A program made the translations under genes and the position numbers. A stretch of DNA of 64,000 nt from Castellaniella sp034675905 (GTDB lineage Bacteria; Pseudomonadota; Gammaproteobacteria; Burkholderiales; Burkholderiaceae_B): the NCBI RefSeq assembly GCF_034675905.1, contig NZ_JAUCCV010000010.1, positions 868,001 through 932,000 on the forward strand. Reading direction: 5' to 3'. Position 1 is the first letter of the stretch. Every line of letters begins with the position of its first letter. Shown here piece after piece: positions 1 through 7,030 of the stretch. The notes under the pieces were generated by a model. It did not search any database. It was not told the origin of the DNA and saw only the letters and a program-made list of their open reading frames with translations.

Positions 1-828
1 GAATTGCTGGCGTTCGTGCACGTAGGGTACGACCACGTCCATGACGGCCTGCATGATGCCCAGCGGGCCGCCTGCCAGCACGGCGCGTTCGTAGTCCAGA
101 CCGCTCATCAGCACGCGTACCCCGCCGTTGACCTCGCCCAGCACGTTGTCAGCCGGGACTTCGCAGTCCTGGAAGACGAGTTCGCCCGTATGCGAGCCGC
201 GCATGCCTAATTTGTCCAGCTTTTGCGCCACGGAAAAACCGGGAAAAGATTTTTCGATGATGAAGGCGGTGATGCCGTGCTGGCGGGCCTGGGGGTCGGT
301 CTTGGCGTAGACCACCAAGGTATCGGCGTCCGGCCCGTTGGTGATCCACATTTTCGTGCCGTTCAGGATGTAGCGGTCACCGCGCTTTTCGGCGCGCAGC
401 CGCATGCTGACGACGTCGGAGCCGGCGCCGGACTCGCTCATGGCCAGAGCGCCGATCTGTTCTCCCGACAGCAGGCCGGGCAGGTATTTGCGTTTCTGGG
501 CTTCGGTGCCGTTGCGGTGGATCTGGTTGACGCACAGATTCGAGTGCGCCCCGTAGGACAGCGCGATCGAGGCGCTGGCGCGCGAGATTTCTTCCATGGC
601 GATCATGTGCGCCAGGTAGCCCAGATTGGCCCCGCCATAGGTGTCGGCCACCGTGACGCCCAGCAGGCCCAGGTCGCCGAATTTACGCCAGAGGTCCATG
701 GGGAACTGATCGTCGCGGTCGGCGGCAGCGGCGCGAGGCGCGATTTCCGCCTGCGCGAATTCGCGCACGGCATCGCGCAGCATGTCCAGGTCAGAGCCCA
801 GATCGAAGTTCAGGCCGGGTAGATCCAT
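1..828 (-). CDS. Isovaleryl-CoA dehydrogenase, 3' end cut off by the window
   Basis: FAD-dependent acyl-CoA dehydrogenase that oxidises isovaleryl-CoA to 3-methylcrotonyl-CoA in leucine catabolism, passing electrons to ETF. The 276 N-terminal residues are present, against about 390 in the family. Visible family features are the helical N-terminal domain (about 1-120), the FAD-contacting stretch ALAMSESGAGSD, the WITNGPDADTLVVYAKT segment, and DYERAVLAGGPLG, whose Glu (residue 247) sits where human isovaleryl-CoA dehydrogenase has its catalytic base. That position separates this enzyme from short-chain dehydrogenases, which keep the base near the C-terminus. It starts 10 bp after the liuR stop on the same strand, so the two are probably one transcript under LiuR control. 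The rest of a leucine degradation (liu) operon would be expected beyond the left edge; this is inferred, not seen. Confidence 0.93.
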   Translation of the reverse strand, partial: MDLPGLNFDLGSDLDMLRDAVREFAQAEIAPRAAAADRDDQFPMDLWRKFGDLGLLGVTVADTYGGANLGYLAHMIAMEEISRASASIALSYGAHSNLCVNQIHRNGTEAQKRKYLPGLLSGEQIGALAMSESGAGSDVVSMRLRAEKRGDRYILNGTKMWITNGPDADTLVVYAKTDPQARQHGITAFIIEKSFPGFSVAQKLDKLGMRGSHTGELVFQDCEVPADNVLGEVNGGVRVLMSGLDYERAVLAGGPLGIMQAVMDVVVPYVHERQQF

Positions 829-838
829 GGAGTGTCTC

Positions 839-1279
839 CTAGGTGAGAGGCTGGTCAGATGCAGCTTGGGAGGATTGGGTAGACGCACTGGCGCCGTTGC
901 GCCGGTCGCGTAGCAGCGCCTGGCAGTCCGCCTGCTGGCGGCGGATTTCCTTCAGGGTTTCATCCAGGTCGCAGCGCTGCTGTTCCAGTTTCTGGCGGTG
1001 GCTGTCCAGCACGTCGGCATAGTGCTGCAGCTGGGCGGTCGTGCTGCCATGATGGCGGTCGTACAGGTCGATCAGGGTGACGATTTCCGCTAGTTGCAGG
1101 CCCAGACGGCGGCCCCGCAGCGCCAGTTTCAGGCGGGCGCGGTCACGCGACGCATAGACGCGGTTGCGCCCGGCGCGGCTGGGGCTGACGATGCCCTGAT
1201 CCTCGTAGAAACGGATCGTGCGCGGCGTGACGTCGAATTCCCGGGCAAGCTCGGAAATGGTCCAGGTGGCTTGGCTCAT
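839..1279 (-). CDS. liuR: MerR-family regulator of leucine/isovalerate catabolism (LiuR-like)
   Basis: A 146-residue MerR-type activator/repressor. The N-terminal winged helix-turn-helix covers about residues 7-75 (TISELAREFDVTPRTIRFYE followed by the wing containing GRNRVY), followed by a coiled-coil dimerisation helix at about 85-120 (SHRQKLEQQRCDLDETLKE). No cysteine-based metal site is seen; the only Cys residues lie in the coiled coil and tail, so this is not a CueR- or SoxR-type sensor. It is immediately upstream of the isovaleryl-CoA dehydrogenase gene, the usual place of LiuR in proteobacteria. A perfect 16-bp palindrome lies 46 bp upstream of its start, suggesting autoregulation together with control of the divergent hydrolase gene. 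The Ser/Thr/Gln-rich C-terminal 20 residues look disordered. Confidence 0.88.
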   Translation of the reverse strand: MSQATWTISELAREFDVTPRTIRFYEDQGIVSPSRAGRNRVYASRDRARLKLALRGRRLGLQLAEIVTLIDLYDRHHGSTTAQLQHYADVLDSHRQKLEQQRCDLDETLKEIRRQQADCQALLRDRRNGASASTQSSQAASDQPLT

Positions 1280-1324
1280 GAGGACCGCTGATGAAGATTC
1301 AGGAAGGTTTTATTATGCATGCAG

Positions 1325-1340
1325 TTTACGTTAACGTAAA
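1325..1340. promoter_or_regulatory. Perfect 16-bp palindrome, probable LiuR operator
   Basis: TTTACGTTAACGTAAA reads the same on both strands. It lies in the 121-bp divergent region between liuR (start 1279) and the metallo-hydrolase gene (start 1401). The AT-rich arms stand out in GC-rich surroundings. It resembles the palindromes predicted for LiuR in proteobacterial leucine-degradation regulons; that match is from memory and has not been searched. One site placed between both genes would let LiuR control both transcripts. Confidence 0.75.
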
Positions 1341-1359
1341 GATCAGACTCTGACATAAT
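1331..1359 (+). promoter_or_regulatory. Possible sigma-70 promoter of the metallo-hydrolase gene
   Basis: TTAACG (1331-1336) and CATAAT (1354-1359) are separated by 17 bp, 42 bp before the start codon at 1401. The -35 element lies inside the LiuR-like palindrome, so bound regulator would compete with or remodel RNA polymerase there. Confidence 0.4.
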
Positions 1360-1400
1360 ACGGAAAACACTGGATCAGCCGGATACAAAGGAGACGCGGC

Positions 1401-2477
1401 ATGAATCTGCAGGAACAGGAACTGCAATACCCCTGGGATCAGACCCTGCCCGAACCCGGCCATGCCCTGGCCGTAGCCGATGGCGTGCGCTGGATCCGCA
1501 TGCCGCTGCCCTTTGCGCTGGATCACATCAATCTGTGGCTGTTGCGTGACCGCATCGGCGGCCGGGACGGCTGGACGGTAGTGGATTGCGGCATCGACCG
1601 CAGCGAGGTCCGTGAGACCTGGGAAACCGCCTTTGACCAGGCGCTGGATGGCTTGCCGGTGTTGCGCGTGATCGTCACGCACATGCATCCCGATCATGTC
1701 GGGTTGGCGCATTGGCTGTGCGAACGCTGGCAGGCGCCGCTGTGGATGTCCATGACCGACTACGCCCTGGCCCGTTTGTGGGCTGGCGCCGCCGTGGCGG
1801 ATACCGCCCAGGAAGGCAGCGGTCCGGCCGGGGATAGCGCCGCCCGGCACTTTGCCCGTCATGGCCTGACGGATCCCGATGCCCAGACCTTGATTCGCAA
1901 ACGCCACGATTATTACGCCCGTCTGGTGCCGGACGTGCCCAAGCGCTTTCATCGGCTGATGCACGGTCAGGATGTGCAGATCGGCGGCCGCCCCTGGCGC
2001 GTGATCGTCGGCTACGGCCACGCGCCGGAACACGTGTCCCTATGGAGCCCGACGCTGGGCGTGCTGATCTCCGGCGACATGGTGCTGCCGCGCATTTCCA
2101 CCAATGTCAGCGTCTTCGATCTGGAACCCGAGGCCAATCCCCTGCCGCTGTACCTGGATTCCCTGAAGGCCTACGACAGCCTGCCGGCCGATGCCCTGGT
2201 GCTGCCCTCGCATGGCCGCCCCTTCCGGGGTCTGCATCGACGCATCGCCCAGCAGCAGACCCACCATGCCGAACGCCTGGTGGAAGTCCTGACCGCCTGT
2301 GCGCAGCCTCAAAGCGCCCATGATCTGCTGCCGGTGCTGTTTCATCGCCAGCTGGATCTGCACCAGCTGGGTTTCGCCATGGGTGAATCCATCGCGCATT
2401 TGCACGCCCTATACTTTCGAGGCGACCTGACCCGCACCCTGGATGCCGATGGGGTATACCGTTTTCAGCGGGTCTGA
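1401..2477 (+). CDS. Metallo-beta-lactamase-fold hydrolase
   Basis: A 358-residue cytosolic protein with no signal peptide. The metal-binding motif H94-x-H96-x-D98-H99 (THMHPDHVG) is intact, followed by further family landmarks: GYGHAPEHVSLW, with a likely third metal His; SGDMVLP, with the bridging Asp; and LPSHGRPF, with the last His. A C-terminal region of about 90 residues (about 268-358) resembles the winged-helix tail of the broad MBL-fold hydrolase group related to glyoxalase II and LACTB2. A clear ribosome-binding site (AAGGAGA) precedes the ATG. The substrate cannot be read from the sequence. Its position facing liuR across a shared operator suggests hydrolysis of a thioester or ester linked to branched-chain acyl-CoA metabolism; this is inference. 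LACTB2-like nuclease activity is an alternative. Confidence 0.85.
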   Translation: MNLQEQELQYPWDQTLPEPGHALAVADGVRWIRMPLPFALDHINLWLLRDRIGGRDGWTVVDCGIDRSEVRETWETAFDQALDGLPVLRVIVTHMHPDHVGLAHWLCERWQAPLWMSMTDYALARLWAGAAVADTAQEGSGPAGDSAARHFARHGLTDPDAQTLIRKRHDYYARLVPDVPKRFHRLMHGQDVQIGGRPWRVIVGYGHAPEHVSLWSPTLGVLISGDMVLPRISTNVSVFDLEPEANPLPLYLDSLKAYDSLPADALVLPSHGRPFRGLHRRIAQQQTHHAERLVEVLTACAQPQSAHDLLPVLFHRQLDLHQLGFAMGESIAHLHALYFRGDLTRTLDADGVYRFQRV

Positions 2478-2518
2478 TCCGACGCTTTACCCATTCTTGA
2501 CGACACAGGATACGAACC

Positions 2519-3742
2519 ATGACCAGCGCCGCGAACGGCCACGCCGACGACCGCATCGACACCTTGCTTCAGCACATCGGCCAGGCGCCGCTGGACCCTG
2601 TCACAGGGTCTGGGCCGGTCGCCCTGCCGTCGATGCGCACCAGCACGGTGCGGTTCGCCTCCATGGATCTGCTGGACCGCGCCCAGGATGCCAAGCAGCG
2701 CGGCGAACGCGCGCCCACCTATGGCCGGGTCGGCCTGCAGACGCACGAGGCCATGGAAACCCTGCTGTGCAGTCTGGAAGGCGGTCAACGGGCCTTTCTG
2801 GCGCCGTCCGGCATGGCGGCCATCAGCATGGCGCTGATGGCGTGTCTCAGCCAGGGCGATCATGCGCTGGTGGTCGATTGCGTCTATGGGCCGGTGCGCT
2901 ATCTGCACAAGACCATCCTGGCGCGCATGGGCGTCGCCATGGACTTCGTGCGCCCCGATCTGGCCAGCCTGCAGGCGGCCCTGCGCCCCGAAACCCAGGT
3001 CCTGTATCTGGAATCCCCGGGCTCCCTGCTGATGGAGATGCTGGACCTGCCCGCCTTGTCGCGTTGGGCGCATGATCATGGCCTGACAGTGATCGCCGAC
3101 AACACCTGGGGATCGGGCTACATCTATCGGCCGCTGGCCTTGGGGGCGGATATTTCCGTGATTGCCGCGACCAAATACATCGGCGGGCATTCCGACCTGA
3201 TGCTGGGCGCGGCGGTAGCCAGCGATCCGGCGCTGATCCGCAAGCTGCATGAAACCCACTATGCCTTGGGCAATACGGTCAGCGCCGATGACGCCTGGCT
3301 GGCCCTGCGCGGCGCTCGCACCCTGGGTCTGCGCATGCGGGGCTGTGGCGAGCATGCGTTGACGGTGTGTGAATGGCTGGCGGCCCAGCCCCAGGTCTCC
3401 CGGATTTTCTTTCCCGCCTGGCCGCAGGACCCGGGGCATGCGCTATGGCAACGCGATGCCAGCGGGTCCAACGGCCTGCTGGCCGTGGCGGTCGATTTCA
3501 CGGAACCGCAAGTGCGCCGCGTGATCGATGGCCTGCGCCTGTTTGGCATCGGCTATTCCTGGGGCGGCTACGAAAGCCTGGTGACGCAGGTGGAGCCGTC
3601 CGCCCTGGTTTCGCATGCCTACTGGGCGTCGGTGGCGGACGAGCGCATGAAAGCCGGCACGGTGCTGCGGCTGCATATCGGGTTGGAAGACCCGGCGGAT
3701 CTGATCGCCGACCTGGCGCAGGCGTTTGCAGCAGCCGGCTGA
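2519..3742 (+). CDS. metC: Cystathionine beta-lyase (MetC-type, PLP)
   Basis: A 407-residue fold-type I PLP enzyme of the Cys/Met metabolism family. It splits cystathionine to homocysteine, pyruvate and ammonia in methionine synthesis. The PLP lysine is K219 in ATKYIGGHSD, D194 (IADNTW) should hold the pyridine nitrogen, and the PLP-phosphate region is near APSGMAAIS (95-103). The C-terminal motif GYSWGGYESL is typical of MetC rather than MetB or MetZ. It follows the metallo-hydrolase by 41 bp on the same strand and could be co-transcribed. Many beta-lyases of this group also accept cystine or other beta-substituted amino acids, so exact specificity is inferred. Confidence 0.9.
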   Translation: MTSAANGHADDRIDTLLQHIGQAPLDPVTGSGPVALPSMRTSTVRFASMDLLDRAQDAKQRGERAPTYGRVGLQTHEAMETLLCSLEGGQRAFLAPSGMAAISMALMACLSQGDHALVVDCVYGPVRYLHKTILARMGVAMDFVRPDLASLQAALRPETQVLYLESPGSLLMEMLDLPALSRWAHDHGLTVIADNTWGSGYIYRPLALGADISVIAATKYIGGHSDLMLGAAVASDPALIRKLHETHYALGNTVSADDAWLALRGARTLGLRMRGCGEHALTVCEWLAAQPQVSRIFFPAWPQDPGHALWQRDASGSNGLLAVAVDFTEPQVRRVIDGLRLFGIGYSWGGYESLVTQVEPSALVSHAYWASVADERMKAGTVLRLHIGLEDPADLIADLAQAFAAAG

Positions 3743-3756
3743 TTAAAAGCAGCCGC

Positions 3757-4380
3757 TTACTTCTGCCCCGCCAGCAACTGTTTCACCAGCTTGTCGGCCT
3801 CGTCGATCGCGCCTTGATAGCTGCCCGTATGCGACGGCGACGTCACATACCGGCCGCCGATGGCCAGCGACGGCGTTCCGTCGATACGATAGGCCTTTGC
3901 CAGTTCGTCGGCGCGCGTGATCTTCGTCTGCACCCCGAACGAATTGAAGGCATCCGTGAACGCCTTGCGATCCACGCCTTGGGCGGCTACCCAGGCGATG
4001 ATGTCGTCCGCCTTGAACAGCTGCTTGTTGTCTTCGTGGATCGCCTTGAACACCGCGTCATGCAGGTCCATCCGGTCGACCGCTTCCAGCGCGTAGTACA
4101 GCTTTTGTTGGTCTTTCATGCTGGCATTGAAGGCGACGGGCACGCCCTTGAATGCCACCGTGTCCGGCAGCGTCTGGCGCCATTTCACCACCAGCGGCTC
4201 GATTTTGGCGCAGTGCGGGCAGGTATAGGAGAAAAACTCCAAGACCTCGATCTTGCCCGGGGTGTCGGAGGGCTGTACCGGGTCCAGGGTGTCGAAGGAA
4301 GCGGCGTGAGCAGGCGACAGGGCCAGTGCGGCCATGCCTAGCAGCAGACCGGAAGCGAAACGGGAAAACAAGGCGGTCAT
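3757..4380 (-). CDS. dsbA: Thiol:disulfide interchange protein DsbA
   Basis: A 207-residue periplasmic oxidase that inserts disulfide bonds into exported proteins and is reoxidised by DsbB. An N-terminal signal peptide (about 1-27, ending in SPAHA) precedes a thioredoxin fold with the active site C54-P-H-C57. The CPHC dipeptide pair is the one found in strongly oxidising DsbA proteins. The cis-proline loop is seen as DGTPSLAIGG near residue 168, and the helical insertion lies between. It converges with metC (15 bp between stops). The SPOR-domain gene lies upstream on the same strand with a 110-bp gap that holds a small palindrome. Confidence 0.94.
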   Translation of the reverse strand: MTALFSRFASGLLLGMAALALSPAHAASFDTLDPVQPSDTPGKIEVLEFFSYTCPHCAKIEPLVVKWRQTLPDTVAFKGVPVAFNASMKDQQKLYYALEAVDRMDLHDAVFKAIHEDNKQLFKADDIIAWVAAQGVDRKAFTDAFNSFGVQTKITRADELAKAYRIDGTPSLAIGGRYVTSPSHTGSYQGAIDEADKLVKQLLAGQK

Positions 4381-4412
4381 GATGGTGCAACTCCAAAAAA
4401 TCTACAGGGACT

Positions 4413-4427
4413 GTGATCTTGGATCAC
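4413..4427. promoter_or_regulatory. 15-bp inverted repeat upstream of dsbA
   Basis: GTGATC-TTG-GATCAC has two perfect 6-bp arms and sits 33 bp before the dsbA start. On the minus strand it directly follows a TATAGT hexamer that could be a -10 element, so it would overlap the transcription start. The half-site spacing is one base off a CRP/FNR-type site. The function is unknown. Confidence 0.35.
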
Positions 4428-4490
4428 TATAACCAGATCAGGTTCCCTGCTATGTGAATCCGTGACCTGGCTGGATGTACAGTGCGGGCC

Positions 4491-5195
4491 TCAGGGGCGG
4501 ATGACGGAGGACTCGATCTTCTCGTCGCCCAGCTTGGTGCGAGCGCGGTTCATGTCGTCGATGCCCTTGAAGGGACCGACCCGCACCCGGTTGATGGCGG
4601 CGCCGTTCGATTCCCCTGCCTCAATGCGTACCGGCAGGCCCAGCAGCACTACGCGGGCCAGCATCGCCTGGGCCTCAGTGTTCGAGCGGAACGCGCCCGT
4701 CTGCAGGAAATAGGTGGTCTGGGTGTTGGCGGCGGGCTTGTTGGGCGGCGGTGCAGGCGGCGGGATGGGCAGACCGGCAACCGGTTTGGCGCTGGTCTCG
4801 GCCGGGACGGGCGCCTTGACGGCAGGCGGCGTCGGCGCCTTGGCGGCCGGCTGATCCAGTCCGGCGATGATCTGGCCGATGGCGTCGGACAGCGGGTTTT
4901 CCGGTTGGCCCGGTTCGGGGGCGGCGCCTGGCGGATTGATGGCGCTGCCGCCTTGCGCCGGCGCGCGGGTGCCGGCAGGACCGTCCTTGCCGTACAGGGC
5001 GATGTTCGGGTCGGGGGCGTTCTTCACGTCCGGCAGCAAGGTGGTCGGTGTGTCGCGGCTGGCCTTGTCCTTGAAGGGCATGGGCGCTTGGGTGACGAAC
5101 AGCGCGACCGCCACGGCGGCGGCCACGCCCAGCACCATGCCCAGCACCAGGCCGAACCAGGCGCTGCCCGAGGTTTTTTTCTTGCGTGTGGCCAT
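4491..5195 (-). CDS. SPOR-domain membrane protein
   Basis: A 234-residue bitopic inner-membrane protein. A positively charged start (MATRKKKTSG) is followed by one membrane helix (about 13-33), a long Pro/Ala-rich periplasmic linker (about 40-150) and a C-terminal SPOR domain (about 157-230; TTYFLQTGAF ... INRVRVGPFKG). SPOR domains bind denuded peptidoglycan at division sites, so a FtsN- or DedD-like role in septum maturation is likely. Its start lies 5 bp after the argS stop, and the argS-SPOR-dsbA order is a familiar betaproteobacterial arrangement, consistent with co-transcription from argS. It is shorter than E. coli FtsN (319 aa), so the generic name is kept. Confidence 0.88.
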   Translation of the reverse strand: MATRKKKTSGSAWFGLVLGMVLGVAAAVAVALFVTQAPMPFKDKASRDTPTTLLPDVKNAPDPNIALYGKDGPAGTRAPAQGGSAINPPGAAPEPGQPENPLSDAIGQIIAGLDQPAAKAPTPPAVKAPVPAETSAKPVAGLPIPPPAPPPNKPAANTQTTYFLQTGAFRSNTEAQAMLARVVLLGLPVRIEAGESNGAAINRVRVGPFKGIDDMNRARTKLGDEKIESSVIRP

Positions 5196-5200
5196 GAGGC

Positions 5201-6928
5201 TTACATCCGTTCGGGGGCGCTGACCCCCAGCAAGCCCAGGCCATTGGCGATGACCTGGGCGGTAGCCCGTGCCAGACGCAGGCGGGCGGCGCCCAGCGCG
5301 GGGTCGTCCACCAGAATGCGTTCAGCGTTGTACCAGGCGTGGAAATCAGCGGCGCAGTCGCGCAGCCAGAAAGCCAGTTGGTGCGGGGCCAGTTCGTGGG
5401 CGGCCTGCGTCAGCACGGCGGGATATTCGGCCAGGCGCTGCAGCAGGGTGATTTCGGTGGGGGCCGTCAGCAAGGACGGGTCGGCGGACTGCGCCTGTTG
5501 CGCCGTATCATGCTGGCGCAGCAGCGAATGGATGCGCGCATGCGCATACTGGATGTAATAGACCGGGTTTTCCTCGCTGTGCGACAGGGCCAGATCGATG
5601 TCGAAGACGAATTCCGAGTCCGCCCGGCGCTGCGCCAGGAAGAAGCGCACGGCGTCGCGCCCCACCCAGTCGATCAGGTCGCGCAGCGTGACATAGCTGC
5701 CGGCCCGTTTGGAGATTTTGACCTCGGCGCCGTCGCGCATCACGCGCACCATCTTGTGCAGCACATACGCCGGATAATCCGCCGGGATGCCCAGGTTCAG
5801 GCCCTGCAGACCGGCGCGTACGCGGGCGATCGTGCCGTGGTGATCAGTGCCCTGGATGTTGATGGCCTGATGAAAGCCGCGTTCCCATTTGGCGACGTGG
5901 TAGGCCACGTCCGGCACGAAATAGGTGTAGCCGCCTTCGGATTTGCGCATGACGCGGTCTTTATCGTCGCCGGTGCCCAGTTCGGTGGTGCGCAGCCACA
6001 GGGCGCCGCCCTGTTCGTAGGTGTGGCCGGCGTCGATCAAGGCCTGCACGGTGCGGTCCACTCGGCCGCTGGTATACAGCGAGCTTTCCAGGTAGTACCG
6101 GTCGAAGCGCAGATCGAAGGCCTGCAGATCCAGGTCCTGTTCGCGACGCAGATAGGCGACGGCAAAGCGGCGGATCGCGTCCAGATCGTCCAGATCGCCG
6201 CTGGCCTGGATGGGCTCGCCATCGCTGGCCTGCACCGTGGCGCGGGCCAGGTAGTCGCGGGCGATATCCAGGATGTATTCGCCCTTGTAGCCGTCTTCGG
6301 GAAAGGCGGCGTCCTCGGGTTCGACACCCCGGGCGCGGGCCTGCACGCTGATCGCCAGATTGTGGATCTGGTTGCCGGCGTCGTTGTAATAGAACTCGCG
6401 CGCGACCTGGGCGCCTTGGGTGGCGAACAGGCGGCAGATCGAATCCCCCAGCGCCGCTTGGCGGGCGTGGCCCACGTGCAGCGGCCCCGTCGGGTTGGCG
6501 GATACGAATTCGACCAGGATGCGTTCGTCCTGGGCAGGGCGGTGGCCGTAGCGCTCGCCCTGCGACTGGATGACGTCCAGCACGGCCTGGTGCGCGGCGT
6601 TGGACAAGCGGAAATTGATGAAGCCGGGGCCGGCGACCTCGGCCTGGGCGATCAGGTCGCCGGCGCCCGGCTGAGCCAGGACGGCATCGACGATGGCCTG
6701 GGCCAGTTCGCGCGGGTTGCGGCGGGCGCTGCGGGCCGCCTGCATGGCGATGTTGCAGGCCACGTCGCCATGCGCGGCGACCTTGGGGCGTTCCAGGGTG
6801 ATGTCCAGCGCATGGTCCGGGATCAGGGAGTCCAGGGCGGTGCGCAAGAGGGAAGTAAGCTGGGCGGTTTGCTGTGGCAGCATGACGGAATGATGAACGG
6901 TGACGGCGGCGTCCAGCGTGTTTTGCAC
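5201..6928 (-). CDS. argS: Arginyl-tRNA synthetase
   Basis: Class I aminoacyl-tRNA synthetase charging tRNA-Arg. The N-terminal Add-1 domain (about 16-110) is followed by the Rossmann catalytic core with the HVGH signature (151-154, in NPTGPLHVGHARQA), a KISKRAG segment at the position of the KMSKS loop, and a C-terminal DALR anticodon-binding domain (about 455-575). The longest frame opens with GTG at 6928 and gives 575 residues. The conserved part begins at MLPQQTAQL (ATG at 6883, 560 residues), closer to the usual family length; neither start has a strong ribosome-binding site. It is first in a probable argS-SPOR(-dsbA) transcript. Confidence 0.95.
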   Translation of the reverse strand: MQNTLDAAVTVHHSVMLPQQTAQLTSLLRTALDSLIPDHALDITLERPKVAAHGDVACNIAMQAARSARRNPRELAQAIVDAVLAQPGAGDLIAQAEVAGPGFINFRLSNAAHQAVLDVIQSQGERYGHRPAQDERILVEFVSANPTGPLHVGHARQAALGDSICRLFATQGAQVAREFYYNDAGNQIHNLAISVQARARGVEPEDAAFPEDGYKGEYILDIARDYLARATVQASDGEPIQASGDLDDLDAIRRFAVAYLRREQDLDLQAFDLRFDRYYLESSLYTSGRVDRTVQALIDAGHTYEQGGALWLRTTELGTGDDKDRVMRKSEGGYTYFVPDVAYHVAKWERGFHQAINIQGTDHHGTIARVRAGLQGLNLGIPADYPAYVLHKMVRVMRDGAEVKISKRAGSYVTLRDLIDWVGRDAVRFFLAQRRADSEFVFDIDLALSHSEENPVYYIQYAHARIHSLLRQHDTAQQAQSADPSLLTAPTEITLLQRLAEYPAVLTQAAHELAPHQLAFWLRDCAADFHAWYNAERILVDDPALGAARLRLARATAQVIANGLGLLGVSAPERM

Positions 6929-7030
6929 GTGTCGCCGCCAAAGATATCCCGAAATGATAGCCCGATTTCAGGGCCTTCGTGCCGGGGCGGCCTGTTCCAC
7001 CCTGGGGGCGGCTCGACTCGGGCCCGGGGT

